Shown piece by piece: positions 24,301 to 32,065 of a stretch of DNA of 33,071 bases. Where the stretch lies: the IMG/VR virus record IMGVR_UViG_3300042397_000302, positions 1 through 33,071 of that record. One strand, 5' to 3'. The stretch comes from a virus. The stretch's first letter is position 1, and each line of letters starts with the position of its first letter. Below the pieces are notes generated by a model, which searched no databases, had not been told where the DNA came from, and was given only the letters and a program-made list of their open reading frames with translations. A program made the position numbers and the translations under genes.

Positions 24301-26803
24301 AACGTCATCAGTTGTAACTCTTAAGGTAGAACTTCCAACATTCCTATCGTTCTACAAAGATATTCCAGAGGCAGAGAAATCTAAGGCATCATCATTCGAT
24401 TGGCAAATTGCTGGAGTCACATTGGCTGGGAGTGGCGGTAACTCTGGAACAATTACCGCTAAGTATACTGCTGCCACAACTAAGCCTAAACAAAAAGAAT
24501 CGTACGATGTCAACACTTCAGTCTTTAAAAGGGGAAGTTTTGTAATTGATCGATCGCCAACATTCACAGCAACAGTGCCAAATGATACCCCAACTGAAAT
24601 CTCTCTTGTTGTCAGGGGCACAATCGTAAAAACAATAATGATTAATACAGGAGCAGTCTGTGGAGTGCTTGGAGATATAGTTACATCGCTTGCATACGAC
24701 AACAGAACAATTCATGTTGAAGATACTAGCGGAATCAAAGTTGGTCAGGAAGTACAACTTATAACAATAGAACGCTCTTTGACACCATCTAAAACAGACT
24801 TAGTTATAACCAAGCCATTTGAAAAAGACAACCAAAATAACTTGAGGGTTGAGTCTATTCAAAGTAGCAATCTTTTCAAAATTAAACATAAGGGAGATAC
24901 GTCTTCACCACTAAAAGGAATATCTCAAGAAAACCTTAAAAAAGATATTGAGTCTATAAACTTTATAGATCAAAGGTTCTTGTCATCAGATGTTACAAAA
25001 GTTGCAGGAGGAAAGACAAATCCTTCTGGTACTAAAGATAGTTCTAGGCTAGGAAAAGCATCCTCTATTACTGGAGTTATTAAAAACTTTTTGAGTTCTG
25101 ATACAACTAGCAATAACAATGGAATTACTAACCCACAAACTGTTCCAAGTGGAAGTGTGCAATCTTCTGCATTGGTCATGTCTGGTCCACCCTTTACAGA
25201 TACCAATGACCCAAACAGCGTTGACTTTCTTTCATACACATATAAAAATCTTGGCTCAGACGCTGCTAAGTACAAGTACTTTGGAACTAGGCTTAGACTT
25301 ATTGGCAAATATGGATACAACCAAGAACAGTCTGGGGTGGGAGAAGATTCTTGGTACACCAGCAAACAGTTGTCACCTTCTGGTAACGAAGTCACTAACG
25401 TACTCAAAGCATCCTCTGGCGGAATCGCAGTGCTGCTAAATCCACTAACAAACAACGGATACTACTTTGAGATTGCAGCCCTTTCCGACACAAGCATTTC
25501 TAGAAAACTTGCAAAATACACAGACGATGGCAAGTTAATTGAAGACCCAATTCAGAATCTTTTGTTTTATAAGATGAACGTTGGCTTAGACGAAGACGGA
25601 GAACTCCTGTCCAGCCAAAAGGCAACTCCTGTAAAACTGTGGGGAGGCCTAACAAATGTTTCTGTCGATAACGGTTTGTTTACTGGACAATCAAGAATGA
25701 CATCCATTGACTCAGCAACAACCGTATACGATCTTGCAGTTGAATATGAAATTGTTAACCAAAACAGTTTAAGATTTTACCTATACGTAAACAATGTCCT
25801 TGTTGGCACCGTTGTAGATTCAGACCCATTCATTGACGCAACAACCAAAAAACCAATCATTTATAACAACATGGCTCTGTTTATTCGTGGAAAAGCAAAG
25901 TGCATGTTTGAGCACGTATTCGCTATCGCAGCAACCCCAAGCCAAACATCAGAAACTGAGATTATTTCTGCTGCCTCTGTTCCAGAAAATGGAATTTTTG
26001 GATCTGGGTCAATAAGCCTAAACCAAGTGATGCGTAAGTATGCACTTAGTGGAATTATTAATGAAGCATATCTTAGCGGAATTGGTCCGTCAGGCCCCAC
26101 ACAGAACTTGATTTACTATGAAGAGTTTGGAACTATTATGCGAGAGGCTGCCTACTTTGATGTTAGATATGACAAATCATATCCAGCACTAACAGCACAA
26201 ATTGCACCTACATATAATAACAATAGGGGATACACAATATCTGGATTCTTGCCAGGCCCATATTCTGCAGAGTTTATGATATTTAATTCAACAGATTCAG
26301 TATTGGTTTTGGACGGTACAGGAGGAAACTATTTAAGAATTCAGGGTGTCACATTTACACAGCAGGCAACACACGAACTAACCGTAGACGAGTATTACTC
26401 AATGAGATCAAGTCTTTCAGACCCACAGACTCCAACAGGATCCTCCCTAGTGTCTTCGCCACTAAAAGAGGCACAGGAATACAATAGGATTAGAAACAGC
26501 CGATCAGCCTATGGCAAAAAAGAATTCACTCTTGAATCTAGATATATTCAAAGTCAGGACATGGCTAATTCGTTAATGGATTGGATTACTGGTAAAATTA
26601 TGAAACCTAGAAAGTCTATTGGTGTTAGTGTGTTTTCTATGCCAACTCTCCAATTGGGCGACATTGTCAACATTGATATGAAAGATGAAGATGGAGTAGA
26701 TCAGGTTGCCCCCGATACCTCCAGGTTTGTTGTTTATCAAATTGACTACAACAAAACTAGTCAAGGACCAGAAATGTCTGTATACTTAAGCGAGGTAGTG
26801 TAA
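21356..26803 (+). CDS. Tail hub / Tal-like protein with large insertion
   Basis: The 1,815-residue product begins with GTG one base after the preceding stop. Residues about 429-616 look like the gp27/Tal hub core: SIEIFDFDDSFN, a segment ending LLDNIGFSNYVFKR, then TVAEVLNELARSTQTAMFFD, typical of actinophage minor tail proteins. The hub pattern returns only at the C terminus (about 1722-1815) with MDWITGKIMKPRKSIGVSVF and LQLGDIVNIDM. About 1,100 residues separate the two parts. This insertion includes a Thr/Ser-rich beta region (about 900-1200) and a LamG/concanavalin-like candidate at about 1275-1530 (RLRLIGKYGYNQ, YYFEIAAL, LRFYLYVNNVLVGTV). Such a sandwich could bind cell-surface sugars, so this may be the host-recognition protein. 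That is inference. Confidence 0.82.
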   Translation: MFVNQQLQDHLETSSSVKNRSFISAEWNMNVPDNISMVGNYRYRKDSTNFRLLPVQFDEDDVTHKNATDSDTTIDNGFDEVNEPIAFSTVNEKAKLYFSLDECLGKFRPRSGINKARYFKVEGTHYFNGTTINGLGQSFLDTNRPRYYAADRTDKFKYWTSFRTEGGSEYGIANKTLGGLSEHTIDDAVPFVVYKNAVPVNRVVVKMQTNVGTINQGNIATTNGTIADPLFGRENQSTPVKWKVQGLVGNNWEDLKTFDANSVRRDGSPIIGADGYVELSYGLIVPERYRDIFIQAETYSTAALLPAKAVNGYAYLIKTSSTDIGEYYIWIQEEQEYQVFAPEYGWVVAEETVNRFTHFVTDTTNPDKFINTSNQFRETFRELAYLKGIRIVVETMNKFDSTFDLIEMSTRLAVNMTDKTKSVSAKKIASDLGISGLPVGQLLVSTGSIEIFDFDDSFNQNNQSSIIAKYAPNQIQFKIYDVIAEVLENGIYHDYFVPIKTMYGDGFPETSVDSRTVRINLRDMFSHFESFSAPQVLVANASLSYAVSFLLDNIGFSNYVFKRVPGEPEPIIPFFYVEPDVTVAEVLNELARSTQTAMFFDEYNNFVLMSRNYMLPKETDRNIDLTLYGSKDSVKDGVERNSTTKPKLANIVSIASQNTEVYNDGKINFTTRYIEKSYSSLEQANKLDRDKTWTYKPSLLWEVSPSEATKKQGGDNDGSLSTYALTAIPLKTTLSNKVPSVNSQGIVQDNILDFGDAAQWVGRYAGYFYANGEVIKYDAVQYKVLGETADVWISSLEEYEDYFSKIPFNGKMYPTGFVRIYSKPFYNKETGKPVPGVVEIHGRGQFGTKIVEHKAGLDTASWAQNVSGITMDSDYLFSAVGNFQLKDAYIPHKTDVPIKTFRLGSGSLDWTLNAPGTLSATTGTGDTTITANNLKSTKEYTYSLTMGNKKVYSVVQPLEEKKNIDTITSLGKLSITSIVPGTTSSVVTLKVELPTFLSFYKDIPEAEKSKASSFDWQIAGVTLAGSGGNSGTITAKYTAATTKPKQKESYDVNTSVFKRGSFVIDRSPTFTATVPNDTPTEISLVVRGTIVKTIMINTGAVCGVLGDIVTSLAYDNRTIHVEDTSGIKVGQEVQLITIERSLTPSKTDLVITKPFEKDNQNNLRVESIQSSNLFKIKHKGDTSSPLKGISQENLKKDIESINFIDQRFLSSDVTKVAGGKTNPSGTKDSSRLGKASSITGVIKNFLSSDTTSNNNGITNPQTVPSGSVQSSALVMSGPPFTDTNDPNSVDFLSYTYKNLGSDAAKYKYFGTRLRLIGKYGYNQEQSGVGEDSWYTSKQLSPSGNEVTNVLKASSGGIAVLLNPLTNNGYYFEIAALSDTSISRKLAKYTDDGKLIEDPIQNLLFYKMNVGLDEDGELLSSQKATPVKLWGGLTNVSVDNGLFTGQSRMTSIDSATTVYDLAVEYEIVNQNSLRFYLYVNNVLVGTVVDSDPFIDATTKKPIIYNNMALFIRGKAKCMFEHVFAIAATPSQTSETEIISAASVPENGIFGSGSISLNQVMRKYALSGIINEAYLSGIGPSGPTQNLIYYEEFGTIMREAAYFDVRYDKSYPALTAQIAPTYNNNRGYTISGFLPGPYSAEFMIFNSTDSVLVLDGTGGNYLRIQGVTFTQQATHELTVDEYYSMRSSLSDPQTPTGSSLVSSPLKEAQEYNRIRNSRSAYGKKEFTLESRYIQSQDMANSLMDWITGKIMKPRKSIGVSVFSMPTLQLGDIVNIDMKDEDGVDQVAPDTSRFVVYQIDYNKTSQGPEMSVYLSEVV

Positions 26804-26804
26804 A

Positions 26805-27413
26805 ATGGCAAAACAAAGATTTGGATATGACCCTACTGGAACAGGAAAGTATGGAGTAGGAACTTTATACAATGGAGTTAGTGGAGTAAACGTTCTAGCA
26901 GATGGAACAAAGTACTATGGAAATATTAAGGATTTGGTTGACGGCAAGGTTCCAATTAGTGCAAGTTCAGAATCGACAGTTATCTTAGGTCCAAAACCTC
27001 TTAATCTAAAAAAACTACCAGTTGCAATCTCGGTTCCAGGAAACATTATTACTGAAGATTTTGTTGGTTCCGAAGCACAATTAGTTGAAGAACTGTTTGA
27101 AGACCTTTCTCTCTTTGAGTTAATGGAAATGGGCAGAAGCGAGGCGGTACTTGGTTTAAACATAAACTATCAGCCAATAAAGAATCTGTCAGACATATAC
27201 TTTACCTATAGCCCCAAAAGAATCTTGGCATTGTCTGGATCATTTTCAGACTCAGACGAACCCATGGGAATAGGTCTGAATCAATATGTTGTGGATGGCT
27301 CGGTAAGTATAGATCCGCTAACAGGGGATATGATAATTGCCGTTGAAGATATTAAAAATGGGCTTGTCATTCAGGTTGAAATACTTTCTGGCGGAGAAAT
27401 CCAAGACAGTTAA
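26805..27413 (+). CDS. Putative tail tip protein, unknown family
   Basis: The 202-residue protein starts MAKQRFGYDPTGTGKYGVGT one base after the hub stop, with GAGGTAG upstream as ribosome site. The N-terminal 45 residues are Gly/Tyr-rich. The rest is an alternating hydrophobic pattern consistent with beta strands, and it has an acidic middle (VEELFEDLSLFELMEMG). No recognised motif. Its place directly behind the hub gene suggests a baseplate or tip component. A promoter begins immediately after its stop. Confidence 0.7.
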   Translation: MAKQRFGYDPTGTGKYGVGTLYNGVSGVNVLADGTKYYGNIKDLVDGKVPISASSESTVILGPKPLNLKKLPVAISVPGNIITEDFVGSEAQLVEELFEDLSLFELMEMGRSEAVLGLNINYQPIKNLSDIYFTYSPKRILALSGSFSDSDEPMGIGLNQYVVDGSVSIDPLTGDMIIAVEDIKNGLVIQVEILSGGEIQDS

Positions 27414-27422
27414 TGGTACAAT
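27414..27422 (+). promoter_or_regulatory. Extended -10 promoter
   Basis: TGGTACAAT begins directly after the preceding TAA and fits the extended -10 family. Start is predicted near 27429, within the GAGGAGA ribosome site (27425-27430) of the ATG at 27436. The RNA leader would therefore be very short and the Shine-Dalgarno may be partly lost. Confidence 0.45.
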
Positions 27423-27435
27423 AGAGGAGATACTT

Positions 27436-28677
27436 ATGATTACAAATACTGGAAAAAACATTATGGCTAAATACCTTATTGGTCAGGCACCAGCCTATGC
27501 GTCCTACATTGCTATTGGGTGTGGGGCAAAGCCATTGCCAACTAACGACGACCTCGGAGACTACTCAAATAAGCAGTCTTTAGATTTTGAAATGTTTCGT
27601 GTTCCAATTATTTCTCGTGGTTTTGTCAATGAAGACAACGCAACAAAGGTAGTATTGACAGCAGAACTTCCAACAGCAGATAGATATGAAATAAGTGAAA
27701 TTGGTGTATTCTCTGCACGAGGAAACTCTCTTGCATCTAATTCAGATAGTAGATCATTATATTCATTTTCATCAAACGAGGGATGGGCATACCACTCAGC
27801 AGAAGACAACTCGGTAATTCAAATTCCACCCATTACAAAAAAACTAGATAACGGAACAGACACTAATGACATTGTTGACGAGGTCATAACAATACCAGGC
27901 TCACAAGAAACTTATAACGCTTTTGAAGCAGCAGCAAGTAACTCTATATTCTTAAGTGACCGCAGAACAGAAAGATTTGAACAACCAAGATTCTTAGACA
28001 ATGCAATCTTTATGTCTGGTAGTTCTGCAAAACTTGACGTAACCAGCAATGGGGCTATGTCTGTAGACTCAGAGTGGACAAATGGAGACACCTTTAAGTC
28101 TAGTCATATCCACCTTACAAGTGCAAGGCTTAACTTTGACAACAATGCAGTTAATGACGAACTTAGATTTGCCTTTTCCGTGGTATCAAAAGATGAAGAC
28201 TCGGTAGCCGTTCCATCAAACGTAAGGGTTATGATTGAGTTTACATCTAATGACACTTATGACGAAGGACAGTACGCTAGACTTGAGGTAGACCTATACG
28301 ATACTAACGCCACAATTAATGTTGCAAATGATCCAATCTCTAGAAAGAACGTTACAGTTTCTGACCTATCTTTAAATAGATATTTTGTAATTAATAAAAA
28401 AATGCAGGACCTCACAAAGTCCCCAGGATTTTCTTGGGAGATCGTAAAGAATGTAAAAGTTTATGTAAGCGTATTGGGTAGCAATGCAAACCCAACAGGC
28501 CTCTATTACGTATGCCTTGATGGACTTAGATTTGAAAACGTTTCAACCCTAAACCCACTATATGGCATGACAGGATACACTGTTGTCACAAATAACATAA
28601 ACGACCAGCCACGTACAATCATTAAGTCACCAAACTCTACCAACTATGTTGAGTTTAGGTTTGAGGTAGATGTATAA
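27436..28677 (+). CDS. Putative minor tail / baseplate protein
   Basis: The 413-residue product starts MITNTGKNIMAKYLIGQAPA. I chose ATG 27436, with GAGGAG six bases upstream, because the longer in-frame start at 27337 lies inside the preceding gene. The N-terminal 110 residues (IGCGAKPL, YEISEIGVFSARGN) resemble the domain common in actinophage minor tail proteins, where a short conserved opening is followed by variable modules. Residues about 190-410 are beta-rich and look like a carbohydrate-binding-type or jelly-roll module (SSHIHLTSARLNFD, LYYVCLDGLRFENV), which would suit surface attachment. Stop codon overlaps the next start by one base. Confidence 0.72.
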   Translation: MITNTGKNIMAKYLIGQAPAYASYIAIGCGAKPLPTNDDLGDYSNKQSLDFEMFRVPIISRGFVNEDNATKVVLTAELPTADRYEISEIGVFSARGNSLASNSDSRSLYSFSSNEGWAYHSAEDNSVIQIPPITKKLDNGTDTNDIVDEVITIPGSQETYNAFEAAASNSIFLSDRRTERFEQPRFLDNAIFMSGSSAKLDVTSNGAMSVDSEWTNGDTFKSSHIHLTSARLNFDNNAVNDELRFAFSVVSKDEDSVAVPSNVRVMIEFTSNDTYDEGQYARLEVDLYDTNATINVANDPISRKNVTVSDLSLNRYFVINKKMQDLTKSPGFSWEIVKNVKVYVSVLGSNANPTGLYYVCLDGLRFENVSTLNPLYGMTGYTVVTNNINDQPRTIIKSPNSTNYVEFRFEVDV

Positions 28678-29252
28678 TGGCAGAAAGAAAGTTTATAAGG
28701 ATACCTGCTAAAGATTTGCCAGATTTATTTTATGTCCCAGATGACAAAAATGCTCCAGAAGATGGTGGCAAGAATGTTTATTTTGCTAGATATCGCATAG
28801 CCTCGGAAGACGGAGTGCTTGCTTCACGATGGTCTCCCAAATTTGAAGTTCCTACAGGGGTAAGTGGATCAAACATTGCTCTTTATACTGGAGCGGTCGT
28901 GGGACAGCCTGCAGAATATAGTGTTACAAAGGGTAGTGGATCCCCAAAGATTCTTTCTATTACTTGGAACGTAGATAGGCTATTTCTAAACAAAAAAATT
29001 TTTACAAACAGATTTCACGTTTATGTAAGATTTCACAATAATGAAACAGAAACTGCTGCTCCATGGTCTTTTATGGGCGAGACGACATCCACAAACTTTT
29101 CAACGGTTGCCCCATCTGGCAAAAATAAGGTAGATGTTGCAGTTCTAGTCCCAACATATCGTGGACTAGATGCAGCCACAACCTCAACAGTCTCGCCAGA
29201 AACCTTATACCCAGAATCAGTTTTGCTTGTAAAAACAGACTTTACACTTTAA
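28677..29252 (+). CDS. Putative minor tail protein, beta-sandwich type
   Basis: This 191-residue protein starts MAERKFIRIPAKDLPDLFYV and overlaps the previous stop (TAATG), so it is coupled to it. Residues about 30-165 look like a fibronectin-type or related beta-sandwich (YFARYRIASEDGVLASRWSP, ILSITWNVDRLFL, RFHVYVRFHNNET). Two such beta domains are common in tail-tip accessory proteins. No specific family recognised. It is the last gene of its operon before the promoter at 29253. Confidence 0.7.
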   Translation: MAERKFIRIPAKDLPDLFYVPDDKNAPEDGGKNVYFARYRIASEDGVLASRWSPKFEVPTGVSGSNIALYTGAVVGQPAEYSVTKGSGSPKILSITWNVDRLFLNKKIFTNRFHVYVRFHNNETETAAPWSFMGETTSTNFSTVAPSGKNKVDVAVLVPTYRGLDAATTSTVSPETLYPESVLLVKTDFTL

Positions 29253-29261
29253 TGCTATAAT
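29253..29261 (+). promoter_or_regulatory. Extended -10 promoter, near-leaderless type
   Basis: TGCTATAAT begins right after the preceding stop codon. Its hexamer (29256-29261) is nine bases from the ATG at 29271, giving a predicted leader of about three bases. No Shine-Dalgarno sequence is present, and no -35 box at the normal distance. Confidence 0.55.
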
Positions 29262-29270
29262 AGTAATACT

Positions 29271-29735
29271 ATGGCTAAAACATTAAAAGAACCAACAAGA
29301 GGACAACCAATTGACGCTGCCTTCCTTTCTGACATTGTCAGGGCATTCAATGAAATCACCAGGAGTCTAGATCTACGTAAAGGCAAGACCTACGTAAAGG
29401 GAACAGGCAATCAGGCTTTGGTGACAACTAGAGCAACAGCAAATACTTCATTCTATGCAACTACGGCATTGATAAAACCTGACTCTGAAAATGTTTCTAC
29501 ATCTACAAAAGCAAGTGCAGAAATAAAGTTTTCAGAAATAGCCTTTGACGGACCTCCTGTCGTTACAGCAACAATAGTTGTTCCTACCGATAGCACAACT
29601 GGTGTAGAGCAAACGGCTATTGTGACAGTGTCCGACATTAACAAAGCAGGCTGCAAAGTTAATGTAAGATTTGCTGGATCTGGAATAGTCAAAGAACTAT
29701 ATGTGCAAGTAATTGCCGTAGGTCTTACCTCTTAG
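29271..29735 (+). CDS. Small putative virion-associated protein
   Basis: The 154-residue product starts MAKTLKEPTRGQPIDAAFLS. Residues 1-40 form a probable helix (AAFLSDIVRAFNEITRSLD); residues 55-154 are beta-rich (SAEIKFSEIAF, VTATIVVPTDS, GCKVNVRFAG). A short helix followed by a beta barrel is typical of trimeric tail-tip or fibre end pieces, but nothing diagnostic is visible. It is separated from the other tail genes by its own promoter and lies next to the helix-turn-helix gene, so it marks the boundary between structural and replication modules. Confidence 0.68.
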   Translation: MAKTLKEPTRGQPIDAAFLSDIVRAFNEITRSLDLRKGKTYVKGTGNQALVTTRATANTSFYATTALIKPDSENVSTSTKASAEIKFSEIAFDGPPVVTATIVVPTDSTTGVEQTAIVTVSDINKAGCKVNVRFAGSGIVKELYVQVIAVGLTS

Positions 29736-29743
29736 GACTAGTC

Positions 29744-30286
29744 TTGTCAACTAAAAACAACAACCTTGCTGCTGTTGGATATAATAGTAAGCCAGTAATT
29801 TCTGGGAATAAAAAAGTCTGGTTCTTAAACGGAGACCTTGTTCGTGTTCACCATCTTAACAAGTCTAATGGAATTATGTCTGTTTATAACATTGTAAAAG
29901 ATCAGATTGAAAGTTGTCTAATTAGCGATTTTAAAAAGAATAGAGAACGTGCTTATACCGTAGGTCAAACTGCAGATCTAGTCAACAGGCACAAGAAGTA
30001 TATGCCATCATTAATGAAACGAGGAATCATTCCTCACCCTACAGGTTCTCAAAAGGGGGGTAGCACAGGATGGCAGGTAAGAAGTTATTATTCAGAGTCG
30101 CAAGTTTTAGAGATTCGTGATATACTTGCTACCTACCATATTGGTAGACCAAGAAATGATAAGTTAATTACTAATGACATTACGCCTACAAGACAAGAGT
30201 TGACACGGCGTATGGGAGATGGTATACTTACATATACAAGGACTGAAGATGGACGGTTTATCCCTATCTGGTCCGAATCAATTTAA
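29744..30286 (+). CDS. MerR-like helix-turn-helix protein
   Basis: The 180-residue product starts at TTG 29744 (no better start; AGGA precedes it, overlapping the upstream stop). Residues 1-65 form a small beta-rich region (KKVWFLNGDLVRVHHLNKSN). Residues about 70-135 look like a winged helix-turn-helix of the MerR/excisionase type: YTVGQTADLVNRHKKYMPSL for the helices, then RGIIPHPTG, a wing GSTGWQVRSYYSES and a following helix QVLEIRDILA. Such proteins bind DNA and switch operons. It could regulate the module boundary. The C terminus is polar. A strong promoter is embedded in its last 30 codons. Confidence 0.72.
   Translation: MSTKNNNLAAVGYNSKPVISGNKKVWFLNGDLVRVHHLNKSNGIMSVYNIVKDQIESCLISDFKKNRERAYTVGQTADLVNRHKKYMPSLMKRGIIPHPTGSQKGGSTGWQVRSYYSESQVLEIRDILATYHIGRPRNDKLITNDITPTRQELTRRMGDGILTYTRTEDGRFIPIWSESI
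30200..30228 (+). promoter_or_regulatory. Near-consensus sigma-70 promoter for replication genes
   Basis: TTGACA (30200-30205) is followed, after exactly 17 bases, by TATACT (30223-30228), with TGG in the extended -10 position. This is the only promoter in the window with a full -35 box. It lies within the 3' end of the helix-turn-helix gene and should give a leader of about 75 bases before the ATG at 30309. It is a candidate early promoter, in contrast to the -35-less promoters of the structural genes. Confidence 0.7.
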
Positions 30287-30308
30287 TTGTTCTTGAAAGG
30301 AACAGGGT

Positions 30309-30518
30309 ATGAATAACGAAGACACCAAGGTAACTGTTGGGCTAGGCTATACGCTCAACCTAGGCAATTTTCAATCATTGAGAATTGATGTATCTGTTAC
30401 AGATAACAAGCGTGATGGTGAGAACACCAACGAAGCATTCGATCGTGTATACTCTTTTGTTGAAGCCAAACTTCAGGAAAAGGTTAACGAAGCCCAAGGC
30501 GAGATCGAAAGCAAGTAA
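30309..30518 (+). CDS. Small conserved-looking phage protein of unknown function
   Basis: The 69-residue product starts MNNEDTKVTVGLGYTLNLGN, with AAAGGAAC upstream of the ATG. The N-terminal half is beta-rich (VGLGYTLNLGNFQSLRIDVS), and the C-terminal half is one charged helix (EAFDRVYSFVEAKLQEKVNE). Small proteins with this beta-then-helix pattern sit near replication genes in several phages, but I know no assigned function. It is the first gene behind the strong promoter, and its TAA overlaps the next ATG by one base, so it belongs to the replication operon. Confidence 0.7.
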   Translation: MNNEDTKVTVGLGYTLNLGNFQSLRIDVSVTDNKRDGENTNEAFDRVYSFVEAKLQEKVNEAQGEIESK

Positions 30519-30829
30519 TGGCAGATCGCAAAGACCGAATGGCTTTGCTTTCAAGATACTCTAAACTACATACCCAAAAGTTTGAGGCAAAGCCATTATT
30601 GAATTTAAACGTAGAGCAGTGGGCATCAGATGCCCTAATCGAATCTTACACTTTACCTTTCTGCTACGACCTGCTAGAATATTACTTTAGTGTTGCACAA
30701 AATCCAACATGGAAATATTTTGCAAACTATGCTCACGACATAATTACCAAACGTGAACAACTAGAACTAGACAATAAAGAGAGAGCCGAACGCCGTAGAC
30801 TGGCTAAGGAATGGTTAAACAATGAGTAA
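30518..30829 (+). CDS. Small helical protein before helicase
   Basis: This 103-residue, all-helical, charged protein starts MADRKDRMALLSRYSKLHTQ. It has an aromatic mid segment (LPFCYDLLEYYFSVAQNPTW) and a basic-acidic C-terminal helix (NKERAERRRLAKEWLNNE). It overlaps the previous stop by one base and the helicase start by eight bases, so it is tightly coupled to the helicase. Helicase loaders or accessory proteins are often placed here, but no motif proves that role. Confidence 0.65.
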   Translation: MADRKDRMALLSRYSKLHTQKFEAKPLLNLNVEQWASDALIESYTLPFCYDLLEYYFSVAQNPTWKYFANYAHDIITKREQLELDNKERAERRRLAKEWLNNE

Positions 30830-32042
30830 TACAGAGGCTAGACTACTAACAGCAGTCCTACAAGACAAACAGGTTCACGTATTGCTGCAGGCAAACGTAG
30901 AGAATCTTTTGCGTACCCACAAAGACATTTGGCAGTTCATTAGAAACTATTCAGAAGCCAACTCTTCAGTGCCACCAGTATCCCTAGTGATCGAAAAGTT
31001 TCGTGACTTTACCCCAGCAGAAAACATTGGTGCTACCAAATATCACCTAGAAGAACTTCAGAAAGAATTCCTAAACGACAGCGTTAAAGAACTTCTTCGT
31101 AATGCTGCTTCCGACGTTCAGGCTGGTCACAGTGCAGAAGCCCTAGAAACAATCATTGCCAAGACTTCAGAACTCAAGAAGAACACTGCAACTATCCGTG
31201 ACATTGATGCCACCGATCTTGATTCAGCAGTAGCATACTTTGAGAACCTAGCAAGACAGCAAGCACTTGGCTCAATCGGTATCAAGACTGGCCTACCAGG
31301 CTTTGACAACTACCTACCTGCTGGAATTACTCCAGGACAGTTGGGTGTCTTCCTAGCGTATCCAGGTATCGGCAAGTCTTGGTTTGCTCTTTACATGGCG
31401 GTACAGGCATGGAAGCAAGGTAGGTCGCCACTCATCATCTCTCTTGAAATGAGCGAGACAGAGGTTCGTAATCGTGTGTTTGCAATTATGGGCGAGGGCC
31501 TTTGGTCACATCGTAAACTATCTAACGGTCAGGTTGAGATTGAGGACCTAAAGCGTTGGCACTCTAAGGAACTTGCTGGCAAGCCAGAGTTCCACATCAT
31601 CTCAAACGATTCTGGTGGAGAAGTAAACCCATCAGTTATTCGTGGTAAGATTGACCAGTATAAGCCAGACCTAGTTATCGTAGACTACCTACAGTTGATG
31701 TCGCCTAACCAGAAGTCAGACAATGAGACGGTACGCATGAAGAACCTATCTCGTGAACTTAAACTTATGGCTATTAGCGAAGAGATGCCCATCATTGCTA
31801 TTTCATCTGCTACGCCAGATGACGTTACCAAACTAGACACAGTTCCTACACTAGGCCAGACCGCATGGTCTCGCCAGATCGCCTACGATGCTGACTGGGT
31901 TCTGGCACTAGGTCGTGCTACCAACTCAGACATTCTAGAGTGTGTCTTCCGTAAGAACCGTAATGGCTTTATGGGTGAGTTCTTAGTGCAGGTAGACTTT
32001 GACAAGGGCTGGTACAAGTACAAGGACTTTGAAGATAACTAA
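30822..32042 (+). CDS. DnaB-type replicative helicase
   Basis: The 406-residue product is a RecA-fold, DnaB-family helicase. It would unwind the replication fork as a hexamer. It has an N-terminal helical domain (about 1-130), a linker, then the motor: IGIKTGLPGFDNYLPAGITP, Walker A PGIGKS at 181-186, PLIISLEMSETEVRNR, Walker B LVIVDYLQLM around 284-293, and IIAISSATPDD as the sensor-like segment. The final part, FRKNRNGFMGEFLVQVDFDK, is typical for the family, with the Arg/Lys-rich nucleotide-sensing motif. Its start overlaps the upstream gene, and a primase gene follows nearby. CGT-rich arginine codons suggest good expression. Confidence 0.92.
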   Translation: MSNTEARLLTAVLQDKQVHVLLQANVENLLRTHKDIWQFIRNYSEANSSVPPVSLVIEKFRDFTPAENIGATKYHLEELQKEFLNDSVKELLRNAASDVQAGHSAEALETIIAKTSELKKNTATIRDIDATDLDSAVAYFENLARQQALGSIGIKTGLPGFDNYLPAGITPGQLGVFLAYPGIGKSWFALYMAVQAWKQGRSPLIISLEMSETEVRNRVFAIMGEGLWSHRKLSNGQVEIEDLKRWHSKELAGKPEFHIISNDSGGEVNPSVIRGKIDQYKPDLVIVDYLQLMSPNQKSDNETVRMKNLSRELKLMAISEEMPIIAISSATPDDVTKLDTVPTLGQTAWSRQIAYDADWVLALGRATNSDILECVFRKNRNGFMGEFLVQVDFDKGWYKYKDFEDN

Positions 32043-32050
32043 AAGAAAAT

Positions 32051-32060
32051 TGGTTATAAT
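32051..32060 (+). promoter_or_regulatory. Extended -10 promoter, leaderless type
   Basis: TGGTTATAAT contains TATAAT at 32055-32060 with TG one base farther than ideal. The GTG at 32066 is five bases after the hexamer, so the transcript would begin at or next to the start codon. There is no Shine-Dalgarno sequence. Confidence 0.45.
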
Positions 32061-32065
32061 AGAGT

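Noticed and set aside
24970-25455. 161-codon - strand open frame under the hub gene
   Set aside because: Antisense to the LamG-like region of the hub protein; no start signals or recognisable motif.
27337-27435. Longer N terminus for the minor tail gene ending at 28677
   Set aside because: The extension lies within the preceding gene, while the ATG at 27436 has its own GAGGAG and promoter and begins with a family-like sequence.
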